This document shows positions 1 through 5,427 of a stretch of DNA of 13,525 nucleotides, one piece after another. Position numbers and translations under genes: made by a program. Each line of letters starts with the position of its first letter. The stretch's first letter is position 1. This DNA is from Nitrosomonadales bacterium. Its GTDB lineage: Bacteria; Pseudomonadota; Gammaproteobacteria; Burkholderiales; Sulfuricellaceae. The stretch is from positions 1-13,525 of the forward strand of contig PQAG01000182.1 in NCBI GenBank assembly GCA_003104895.1. Direction: 5' to 3'. A model generated the notes under the pieces. That model worked only from the letters and a program-made list of their open reading frames with translations, ran no database searches and was not told the origin of the DNA.

Positions 1-78
1 AATAGGGGACAGACCACGATTTCGAGGGGCAGGTCAATATGGGCAAACAAGAAAGTAAACCGTGGTCTGTCCCCTATT
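1..78. repeat. Perfect 18-bp inverted repeat pair (REP-like palindromic unit)
   Basis: Bases 1-18 (AATAGGGGACAGACCACG) are the exact reverse complement of 61-78, separated by 42 bp, so the unit could fold as a long-stem hairpin. The same 18-mer recurs at 834-851 and its 14-base core again at 915-928. GGGGACAGACC-type sequences are common dispersed repeats in betaproteobacterial genomes and are often seen near REP-associated tyrosine (Y1) transposases. That link is general knowledge; no transposase lies in this window. The element directly abuts the truncated toxin fragment, and a TAA at 56-58 closes that reading frame just upstream. Confidence 0.8.
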
Positions 79-385
79 ATTTCCAGCAGGTAGTTGGCGT
101 GGCCAATGGTTTACCTCTGAGCCGCCGACATCGGTTGCACAAGTGCGTATTGACACTGCTGTTAAACCGCAATGGATTGATCCAGTTTCAGGCGTGCTAA
201 TGAGCACATCCCCTATTGACGCGGTTTACGCAATCAAAATTCCGGCTGGAACGACGATATATCAAGGGCCGGTTGCTTCGCAGGGCGGCATTTATGTTGG
301 CGGTTCCGGTGCAGTACAAACGCAAATATTTATTCCCAAGACTACACCTGGCCTTACGCCCGTTGGCGTGACTCCGCTCAATTGA
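62..385 (+). pseudogene. Truncated polymorphic (Rhs/FHA-type) toxin C-terminal remnant
   Basis: The open frame begins at a GTG inside the inverted repeat and has no ribosome binding site. An in-frame TAA at 56-58 shows that nothing further upstream is joined to it, so it is best read as the last ~100 residues of a larger protein cut off by the repeat. The homologous part appears to begin near residue 10 (SWRGQWFTSEPP). The core (VRIDTAVKPQWID, then IPAGTTIYQGPVASQGG and a terminal IFIP strand) resembles the small C-terminal toxin domains, possibly ADP-ribosyltransferase-like (TreTu type), found at the tips of Rhs and haemagglutinin-type exported toxins. This assignment is from memory of such tails. 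The gene behind it ends the toxin with only 10 bases between stop and start, the usual toxin-immunity order. It is probably silent, as the delivery portion is missing. A free-standing small protein is a less likely alternative. Confidence 0.5.
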
Positions 386-395
386 CGAGGTCTGT

Positions 396-701
396 ATGAA
401 TAGCGACCATAAAATCGAGAAAATCAGAAACCTGTTGGAGCATCTTCTAAGAATGCTTAAAGAACATCGTGGAAGTAATCATGTTGCCGGGGTGCAATCA
501 GCGATCCGTGAACTCTCCAATGATGAGGTTATGCCAGATGAGCGCATCCGCAATGCAAGATCCATCTTCAGGAGCATGATGGGCGGAATGGGGACACTAG
601 GCGACTTTGCTATCGGAGATGGGGACGAGGCAACACAAGCATCTCTCAATCATGAGTTAAACGAGCTATTAACAGAATTATGGAATCGACTTGAGTGCTG
701 A
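396..701 (+). CDS. Probable immunity protein, DUF6966-like
   Basis: A 101-residue acidic, mainly helical cytosolic protein without signal peptide or membrane segment. The N-terminal half has a leucine-rich helix pair (IRNLLEHLLRMLKEH), and the centre carries IRNARSIFRSMMGGMGTLGDFAI. That central pattern, a helix running into GGMGS/T-hydrophobic-D, is what I associate with the DUF6966 family, whose members are often encoded directly behind polymorphic-toxin genes. The start is supported by GAGG at 387-390, five bases before the ATG and overlapping the region just after the toxin stop, suggesting translational coupling. Its inferred job is to neutralise the toxin whose C-terminal remnant precedes it. 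Retention of an intact immunity gene beside a broken toxin is common, because it can protect against kin still carrying the toxin. Family assignment is moderate; the neighbour-based role is inference. Confidence 0.55.
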   Translation: MNSDHKIEKIRNLLEHLLRMLKEHRGSNHVAGVQSAIRELSNDEVMPDERIRNARSIFRSMMGGMGTLGDFAIGDGDEATQASLNHELNELLTELWNRLEC

Positions 702-703
702 AA

Positions 704-731
704 GAATCAAAGGGGTCGAATCAAAGGGGTC
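704..731. repeat. Perfect 14-bp tandem duplication
   Basis: GAATCAAAGGGGTC occurs twice head-to-tail (704-717 and 718-731), immediately after the immunity-gene stop. The AAAGGGGTC core belongs to the same family of short G-rich dispersed motifs seen further right. Confidence 0.85.
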
Positions 732-754
732 TACCATCGAATTTGCAGATGACG

Positions 755-791
755 CCCGTCAGCGGGAAGCGTAGCATTATTCTCTGACGGG
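755..791. other. Stem-loop, 8-bp perfect stem
   Basis: CCCGTCAG at 755-762 pairs with CTGACGGG at 784-791 around a 21-base loop. It lies 54 bases after the immunity gene and could act as a transcript 3' end or be a remnant REP hairpin. There is no T-run after it, so a classical intrinsic terminator is not supported. Confidence 0.4.
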
Positions 792-833
792 GGTGTGGCT
801 CCTGAGTAAATAAAGAAATAATAGGGAAAGAAT

Positions 834-966
834 AATAGGGGACAGACCACGTTTTTAATGACAATAATTAGGGGTCAGATACCGTCTCGGGAGCATAATG
901 GGGGACACATAATGGGGGACAGACCACGGTTCAGATGACAATAATTAGGGGACAGATACCGTGTCG
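834..966. repeat. Cluster of REP-like GGGGACAGA(C/T)ACC(A)CG repeats
   Basis: Four related units occur in 133 bp. 834-851 is the same 18-mer as 1-18. 858-889 and 935-966 are 32-bp direct copies differing at two positions (GGGGTC versus GGGGAC, and GTCTCG versus GTGTCG). Between them CATAATGGGGGACA is perfectly tandem at 894-907 and 908-921, and the second copy runs on into GACCACGG. The spacing is irregular and there are no unique spacers of constant length, so this is not a CRISPR. It looks like repeated nested insertion of two sub-families of one dispersed repeat. Confidence 0.8.
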
Positions 967-1122
967 AAACCCAATCCCTGTTTCCTTGCACCCGCCTTCA
1001 GACGTTCGGCCTGAATTGACCCACGACAGTTAAGTCGAGTGGTGCGAAAATACAAGGCTACTCGTAACAAGAATTTCGCCATGTCCGAACCAAGCAAACT
1101 GAACGCCCAAGCCGGAGGCGGC

Positions 1123-2856
1123 ATGACTGAGCAGGCCAGCGAAAACCTCATCTGGGCCGGCAATCTGATCCATAGCCTGGCCGCGGGCGGCGTGATTCAT
1201 GCCGTGATTTCGCCCGGCTCACGTTCCACGCCGCTGGCGCTGGCCTGCCTGCAGCATTCAAACCTTAACACCTGGGTGCAGGTGGACGAGCGCAGCGCCG
1301 CGTTTTTTGCCCTGGGGCTGGCCAAGGCATGCCGGCAGCCGGTCATCCTGGTCTGCACTTCCGGCTCGGCGCCTGCCAACTGGTATCCCGCCGTGATCGA
1401 GGCGGACATGGGCATGGTTCCGCTGGTGCTGCTCAGCGCCGACCGCCCGGCGGAACTGCGCGACTGCGGCGCCAACCAGTCCATAAACCAGACCCATCTC
1501 TTCGGCGGCCATGTGCGTGCCTTCCACGAATTGCCTGCCGCCGATGCGCGGCCCGAAATGCTGCGTTATCTGCGCACGCTGGCGGCCCGGGCGGCAGACC
1601 AGTGCCGTTGGCCCCTGCCCGGCCCTGTGCATGTCAACGTACCACTGCGCGAACCGCTGGTGCCTGCTACTTCTGCAGGTCGGTCTTCAGACCGACATGT
1701 CGGTCTGAAGACCGACCAACAAGCGGAAAGCATGGCGCCTGCCATGGTCAGCCACCCGCGCCTGTCCCTTCCCGGCGCGGAAGCCGACACACTGGCGCAC
1801 GCACTGGCGGGCGGGAAAGGCCTGATCGTATGCGGCTGGGGGGCGCATGATCCCGATTTCCCGGAAGCCGTTGTGGCGCTGGCGCGCAAACTGGCCTGCC
1901 CCCTGCTGGCGGATCCCCTTTCCGGCCTGCGCTTCGGCAGCCATGAGCTGGACTCTGTCCTGTGCCGCTACGACGCTTTCCTGCGCCGCAGCAGCATGCA
2001 GGAAAACCTGCGCCCCGACTGGGTGCTGCGTTTCGGCGCCATGCCAGTCTCCAAAATCTTGCAGCAGTTTCTTTCGGCACAATCCGGCATACCCCACATC
2101 GTGGCAGACGCGCACGGGCGCTGGCCCGATCCGCTGCATCAAGCCACGCGCCTGGTGAGGGCCGATCCGGCCGTCTTGTGCCGGCAACTCACGGCAGGGA
2201 TCGCATCCGCGGCGCCTTCATCCTGGCTGGCGGCATTTCAGTCCGAGGAGCAGCGCGCGGCCGGGCCAAGTCAGGAAAATGCGCCGCTGGAGGCTGCAGT
2301 GGTGCGCGCCGTGGTGGATTTGCTGCCGGATGGCGGCACCCTGTTCAGCGGCAACTCCATGGCGATCCGCGACCTTGATGCCTTTTCCGGCAGCGGCGCC
2401 AAGTCATTTCAGATCATCGGCAATCGCGGCGCGAGCGGCATCGACGGCAACGTCTCCACCGCCCTCGGCCTGGCCGCCGGAAGCCAACGGCCCGTCGTGG
2501 CGCTGCTCGGCGACCTGGCGTTCTACCACGACATGAACGGCCTGCTGGCGGCGCGCGGGCTGGATGTGGTGCTTGTCGTTCTCAACAATGGCGGCGGCGG
2601 AATTTTCGAGTATCTGCCCCAGGCACGGCTGGCGGATTTCGAGCGCGCCTGGCTGACGCCGCTCGGGGTGGATTTTTCCCATGCGGCAAGGATGTATGGG
2701 CTGGGCTATCAGAGAGTCAGCGCGGCAGCCGGTTTCAGGGCGGCACTGGCGGCCGCGCTCGCGGGCGGTGCGCACCTGATCGAAGTCATGGTTGACCGTG
2801 ATCTGAGCGTGGCGCGCCATCGGGCTTACTGGACGGCGCAGGCGGAAGGCCGGTAA
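1123..2856 (+). CDS. menD: MenD, SEPHCHC synthase (menaquinone biosynthesis)
   Basis: Thiamine-diphosphate enzyme that joins isochorismate and the succinic-semialdehyde unit of 2-oxoglutarate to give 2-succinyl-5-enolpyruvyl-6-hydroxy-3-cyclohexene-1-carboxylate, the first committed menaquinone step. Visible family marks, numbered from this start: SPGSRSTPLAL at 30-40; the ThDP-activating glutamate in VDER (E56); SADRPAELRDCGANQ at 105-119; GNRGASGIDG at 433-442; and the ThDP/Mg site GDLAFYHDMNG at 463-473 with N488-N489. It is 577 residues, slightly longer than the usual ~556. The ATG at 1123 is chosen because GGAGG lies at 1114-1118; the upstream in-frame ATG at 1081 and GTG at 1039 lack one. 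Residues 186-199 are encoded by a perfect 40-bp palindrome in the linker after the N-terminal domain, and all catalytic motifs remain. No other men gene is visible nearby. Its 3' end overlaps the convergent downstream gene by 71 bp. Confidence 0.95.
   Translation: MTEQASENLIWAGNLIHSLAAGGVIHAVISPGSRSTPLALACLQHSNLNTWVQVDERSAAFFALGLAKACRQPVILVCTSGSAPANWYPAVIEADMGMVPLVLLSADRPAELRDCGANQSINQTHLFGGHVRAFHELPAADARPEMLRYLRTLAARAADQCRWPLPGPVHVNVPLREPLVPATSAGRSSDRHVGLKTDQQAESMAPAMVSHPRLSLPGAEADTLAHALAGGKGLIVCGWGAHDPDFPEAVVALARKLACPLLADPLSGLRFGSHELDSVLCRYDAFLRRSSMQENLRPDWVLRFGAMPVSKILQQFLSAQSGIPHIVADAHGRWPDPLHQATRLVRADPAVLCRQLTAGIASAAPSSWLAAFQSEEQRAAGPSQENAPLEAAVVRAVVDLLPDGGTLFSGNSMAIRDLDAFSGSGAKSFQIIGNRGASGIDGNVSTALGLAAGSQRPVVALLGDLAFYHDMNGLLAARGLDVVLVVLNNGGGGIFEYLPQARLADFERAWLTPLGVDFSHAARMYGLGYQRVSAAAGFRAALAAALAGGAHLIEVMVDRDLSVARHRAYWTAQAEGR
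1678..1717. repeat. Perfect 40-bp palindrome inside menD
   Basis: The 40 bases are exactly self-complementary, centred at 1697/1698. Each half is itself a hairpin: GTCGGTCT-TC-AGACCGAC (1679-1696), then AT, then GTCGGTCT-GA-AGACCGAC (1699-1716), giving four copies of one 8-mer. Similar GTCGG(G/T)CT...AG(C/A)CCGAC palindromes are known as intergenic dispersed repeats in betaproteobacteria; here it is translated. It encodes roughly GRSSDRHVGLKTD, a hydrophilic loop. Confidence 0.9.
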
Positions 2857-3580
2857 GGCGCTGCTGGCGCAGGTAGAGCTGCCCCGTTTCGCTGTCCAGA
2901 AAACGGATTTCCTCAAGCTGGCCGATCAGGTAGCGCTTCCTCAGGGTGAAGTCAACCGGATCGGCAAAATCGGCCTTCCAGAAGGTATTGCTCTCGGCGT
3001 GGTAGGGCGCTTTCATGCGGAACGCGGCGAGCATGACCAGGCGTTCCCGCGCGGGGAGCCCGGAAGCCTTGATCCTGGCGCCAAAACCGGCATCGTCATC
3101 CACCGCGCGCGGATAAAAATCGTAGAGATTCTCGAAGGCCAGGAAATAGTCGTAGCGCCACACATTCCTGACCTCCAGCCTTTTGCCCGGGTAAAGCTCC
3201 ACTTCCACCGGCCCGGCCTTTTCCTCATGGGTGGATTTCAGGGGCAGGAACTTGGCGCGGTAATAATCCTGGCTCGCCGGGTCGGCCTGCGGCTCCCAGC
3301 TCCAGCCCTCTGCGACGTTGTTGAAAGCCATGCGGTACAGCAGCGTGAGCGTGCCGCTTCCCGCGTCAAAATCCATGCTGAAACCGGGGCTGTTGCCGAG
3401 ATCCACGGCAAAGGAAAAAAGCTGCCCGTCGAGTTCCGCAAGACGCTCTGGCGCCATGAGGCTGATGGCATGAAAGCGTTCTTCAATATCCTGCCCCGCA
3501 TTGCCACCGGGCAAGGATGTATCCGCGCAGGCAAGGCCGGAAAACAGGCCCAGGAGCAGCGCCAGTAATATTTTGGCCAT
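2786..3580 (-). CDS. Exported protein of unknown function
   Basis: 264 residues with a clear signal peptide (MAKILLALLLGLFSGLACA, probable cleavage before DTSLPGG), so periplasmic. I do not recognise the family. The mature part is rich in aromatic and acidic residues, with beta-strand-like segments (FSFAVDLGNSPGFSMDFD, LTLLYRMAF) and WRYDYFLAFENLYDFYPRAVDDD in the middle, and it has no cysteine after the signal peptide. The start is supported by AGGAG nine bases upstream, which overlaps the stop of the cytochrome gene (6-base gap), implying co-transcription and coupled translation. The role is therefore probably linked to the cytochrome/SCO1 group. The proline-rich C-terminus (PPAPSSKPDGAPRSDHGQP) lies within the 71 bp shared, on opposite strands, with the end of menD, and may be a recent extension. 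Confidence 0.75.
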   Translation of the reverse strand: MAKILLALLLGLFSGLACADTSLPGGNAGQDIEERFHAISLMAPERLAELDGQLFSFAVDLGNSPGFSMDFDAGSGTLTLLYRMAFNNVAEGWSWEPQADPASQDYYRAKFLPLKSTHEEKAGPVEVELYPGKRLEVRNVWRYDYFLAFENLYDFYPRAVDDDAGFGARIKASGLPARERLVMLAAFRMKAPYHAESNTFWKADFADPVDFTLRKRYLIGQLEEIRFLDSETGQLYLRQQRLTGLPPAPSSKPDGAPRSDHGQP

Positions 3581-3586
3581 CCAGGC

Positions 3587-4261
3587 TTACTCCTGCGGCT
3601 GAATCGAGGTGAGATAGGCCAGGACGTCGCGGATATCGGTTTCCTTCAGCTCGGCCAGGATGCCGCGCGAATCCTCTTCATCGTGCGGGCGTTCGCCCTT
3701 GATATAGCTGTTGATCTGCTTGCGCAGATAATTGGTGTACTGTCCCACCAGCATCGGGAACGATCCCCGCCCGCGCCCATCCTTGGCATGACAGGAAGCG
3801 CACTCTTTCTTGAAAACCCTGCCGCCATTCTCGATATCGCCTTCGGAACGGGGAACGATCATGACTTTTTCCATCATCTGCAGACGGGTCAGAGCGTCTT
3901 CATCGCCCTTGAATGCGGGGGGAATGGTCGGCAGCTTGATGGCTGACAGATAGCCGGAGATGGTCGTGATATCCTCGTCCGACAATTCGCGTTCCTCGGT
4001 ATAGGGCGCCATTGGAATATTGATGCGTTTGCGGGAACGAAAGTTATGCAGCTGGCTGGCAAGGTATTTCTCCGACTGCCCGCCAAGCCGGGGGTATTCA
4101 CCGCGTGAGCCCCCCTGGCCAAAATCGCCGTGGCAGGTTGCGCAAACCCCCATCAGTTCCTGCGCTCTTTCCATATCCAGGGCATTTGCTTCCAGGCTGA
4201 ACAAGCCAAGCGCGAGGGCAAAAGAAAGCGCGAAAAAACGGCCGCCAGCGCGGGGGGACAT
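3587..4261 (-). CDS. Di-haem c-type cytochrome, cytochrome c4-like
   Basis: Periplasmic electron-transfer protein of 224 residues with a signal peptide (MSPRAGGRFFALSFALALGLFSLEANA) and two covalent haem sites, CATCH at 40-44 and CASCH at 154-158. Each sits in a class I cytochrome c domain, the arrangement of the cytochrome c4 family. M84 (NIPMAPYT) is the likely axial ligand of the first haem, followed by the usual LSDEDI...ISGYLS helix. The second domain has the matching helix (LKETDIRDVLAYLTS) but no methionine at the equivalent spot; H193 lies nearby. The start at 4261 is preferred over the in-frame ATG at 4309 because AGAGG stands six bases before it. A possible promoter lies at 4347-4374. 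Upstream is SCO1 (156-bp gap); downstream an exported protein is translationally coupled. The redox partner cannot be told from the sequence. Confidence 0.88.
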   Translation of the reverse strand: MSPRAGGRFFALSFALALGLFSLEANALDMERAQELMGVCATCHGDFGQGGSRGEYPRLGGQSEKYLASQLHNFRSRKRINIPMAPYTEERELSDEDITTISGYLSAIKLPTIPPAFKGDEDALTRLQMMEKVMIVPRSEGDIENGGRVFKKECASCHAKDGRGRGSFPMLVGQYTNYLRKQINSYIKGERPHDEEDSRGILAELKETDIRDVLAYLTSIQPQE

Positions 4262-4346
4262 ATCTGTCCTCTTGAATGAATGGGCGAGGAGCGCCATCGG
4301 AATTTTCATACGACACCATCTGGAATTAACAGGATCAAACAGTGTA

Positions 4347-4374
4347 ATTGTACCGATCCACGCCCACTTTGAAA
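4347..4374 (-). promoter_or_regulatory. Candidate sigma70 promoter for the cytochrome c gene
   Basis: Read on the minus strand, TTTCAA (4369-4374) and TACAAT (4347-4352) are separated by 16 bases, about 85 bases before the chosen cytochrome start. The -10 matches the consensus at 5 of 6 positions and the -35 is weak. It would let the cytochrome and the following exported protein be expressed apart from SCO1. Confidence 0.35.
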
Positions 4375-4417
4375 CCTGGCCGAAGGGATAGTCATAAAGA
4401 GCGCTCAGCAGGCAAGG

Positions 4418-5038
4418 TCAATCCCGCACGCCATCCGGCGGCGAGAGACTCGCCTCCATCAGATGACGGATGCGCTCGGCCACTTCGGCGGGTGGGGTGG
4501 CATAAGCGAACTTGGCAAGGAAACGCCCATCCGGTCCCAGCAGATACATGCCTGCCGAATGGTCCACCGAATATTTGTCCTTCGCCGCCCCCGGTTCCCA
4601 GTGCTTTTCATAACGCACCTTGAAGTGGTCCGCCACGCGGCGCACCAGTTCGGGCGAACCGGAAAGGCCGATGATACGCGGATGGAAAAAGGCGGTATAG
4701 CGGCGCAGCACCTCGGGAGTATCGCGTTCCGGGTCCACCGTGACGAACAGCGGCTGCAGCCGCTCGGCCTGCTTGCCCAGCCTGTTCATGACAAGCGACA
4801 TTTCCGCCAGGGTGGTCGGGCAAATGTCCGGGCAGAAAGTATAGCCAAAGGCGATGAGCTGGAAACGGCCGGGAAAATCCTGGTCGGTCACGGCGCGCCC
4901 ACGGTCATCCATGAGCAGATAACGCGAGACAATCCCGGTTTCAGGCTGCTCTTCGGCGGCCGCCTTCGGCGCCTCGGCCTGGGCGGGAGAAATGCCGGCC
5001 AATACAGCGATGAGGACTGCAAGACATCTTTTTTTCAT
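4418..5038 (-). CDS. SCO1/SenC family copper chaperone
   Basis: 206-residue thioredoxin-fold protein of the SCO1/SenC/PrrC family, which bind copper and serve CuA-site assembly of cytochrome oxidases or periplasmic thiol redox chemistry. It has an N-terminal signal peptide (MKKRCLAVLIAVLAGISPAQA), the copper-binding CPDIC motif (C69, C73) within FGYTFCPDICPTTLAEM, the family segment FVTVDPERDTPEVL, and the third copper ligand H160 in SVDHSAGMYLLGPDG. All key residues are present and the length is typical. There is no hydrophobic anchor after cleavage, so it is probably soluble in the periplasm. It starts 9 bases after the stop of the preceding small exported protein with only a weak AGGG, suggesting translation coupled to that gene. 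No oxidase subunit genes are in the window, so its client is unknown. Confidence 0.92.
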   Translation of the reverse strand: MKKRCLAVLIAVLAGISPAQAEAPKAAAEEQPETGIVSRYLLMDDRGRAVTDQDFPGRFQLIAFGYTFCPDICPTTLAEMSLVMNRLGKQAERLQPLFVTVDPERDTPEVLRRYTAFFHPRIIGLSGSPELVRRVADHFKVRYEKHWEPGAAKDKYSVDHSAGMYLLGPDGRFLAKFAYATPPAEVAERIRHLMEASLSPPDGVRD

Positions 5039-5047
5039 GCTTGCGCC

Positions 5048-5398
5048 CTATTGCGGAGCTGCGGCCGGAACTGCGGCCATCAGGCGTGCTGCGGCATCCT
5101 CGGCCTGGCTAGTCAATGCCGGCATGTCCGGGCAGGCGGCAGGATCCTTTTTGATCTGGGCGAGAAAAGATTCGCTGGTAGCCGCCTCGAACGCCTCCCC
5201 ATAGCGCCGCGATTTGGGCGCATGATCAATGATGATCCTCTTGATCCGGGATGCAGCCTGGGCGTGGGAGCAGGCCAGAGACTGGCCATTGAGCTGCCCC
5301 AGCTCGCGCACTTCCGCCAGGCCGGCATCGGCGGGAGAATCCGCCGCAACGGGCAGGGCAAAGCCCAGGAAATACAGCATGAGGACAAAACGCTTCAT
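5048..5398 (-). CDS. Small exported two-cysteine protein, unknown
   Basis: 116 residues with signal peptide MKRFVLMLYFLGFALPVAA. The mature part is predicted mostly helical with two cysteines (C43 in LNGQSLACSHA, C89 in DPAACPD) that could form one disulfide, plus IIIDHAPKSRRYGEAFEAATSESFLAQ in between. I do not recognise a named family. An in-frame ATG at 5413 exists, but the ATG at 5398 has GGAG nine bases ahead and gives a cleaner signal peptide. It stands between the ankyrin-repeat gene (29-bp gap) and SCO1 (9-bp gap) on the same strand, so it is probably part of the same transcript. The C-terminus is Ala/Pro-rich (LMAAVPAAAPQ). Confidence 0.75.
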   Translation of the reverse strand: MKRFVLMLYFLGFALPVAADSPADAGLAEVRELGQLNGQSLACSHAQAASRIKRIIIDHAPKSRRYGEAFEAATSESFLAQIKKDPAACPDMPALTSQAEDAAARLMAAVPAAAPQ

Positions 5399-5427
5399 TT
5401 TCACTTTCTCCATTCTTGGGTGAATCC

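Larger units (their letters stand above)
61..851. other. Toxin/immunity cassette bracketed by 18-bp inverted repeats
   Basis: The 18-mer at 61-78 and its perfect reverse complement at 834-851 enclose the toxin remnant, the immunity gene and the stretch after it. The intervening 755 bp has an AT-richer, less biased composition than the GC-rich genes that follow. This geometry looks like a small mobilised or recombination-prone cassette. No transposase is inside it, and I see no target-site duplication. Confidence 0.4.
702..1122. other. Gene-free repeat region upstream of menD
   Basis: This 421-base stretch holds the tandem 14-mer, the 755-791 stem-loop and the REP-like cluster. The last ~155 bases (967-1122) are unique sequence and should carry the menD promoter. 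I see no confident -35/-10 pair there. A GTG at 1039 and an ATG at 1081 are in frame with menD but have no ribosome binding site. No RNA gene was recognised. Confidence 0.5.

Noticed and set aside
755..791. Intrinsic terminator or attC-like site after the immunity gene
   Set aside because: The stem is 8 bp with a 21-base loop and no T-run, and the conserved attC core sites are not present.
834..966. Closely spaced direct repeats that might be a CRISPR array
   Set aside because: Only two 32-bp copies with unequal, repeat-filled intervals; no regular spacers and no cas genes.
1039..1122. Upstream GTG (1039) or ATG (1081) as the menD start
   Set aside because: Both are in frame but have no ribosome binding site. 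The ATG at 1123 has GGAGG and gives the family's normal N-terminus.
4325..4338. Possible FNR-type site (TTGATCCTGTTAAT on the minus strand) before the cytochrome gene
   Set aside because: Only one half-site matches TTGAT-N4-ATCAA and it lies downstream of the likely -10, so evidence is too weak.
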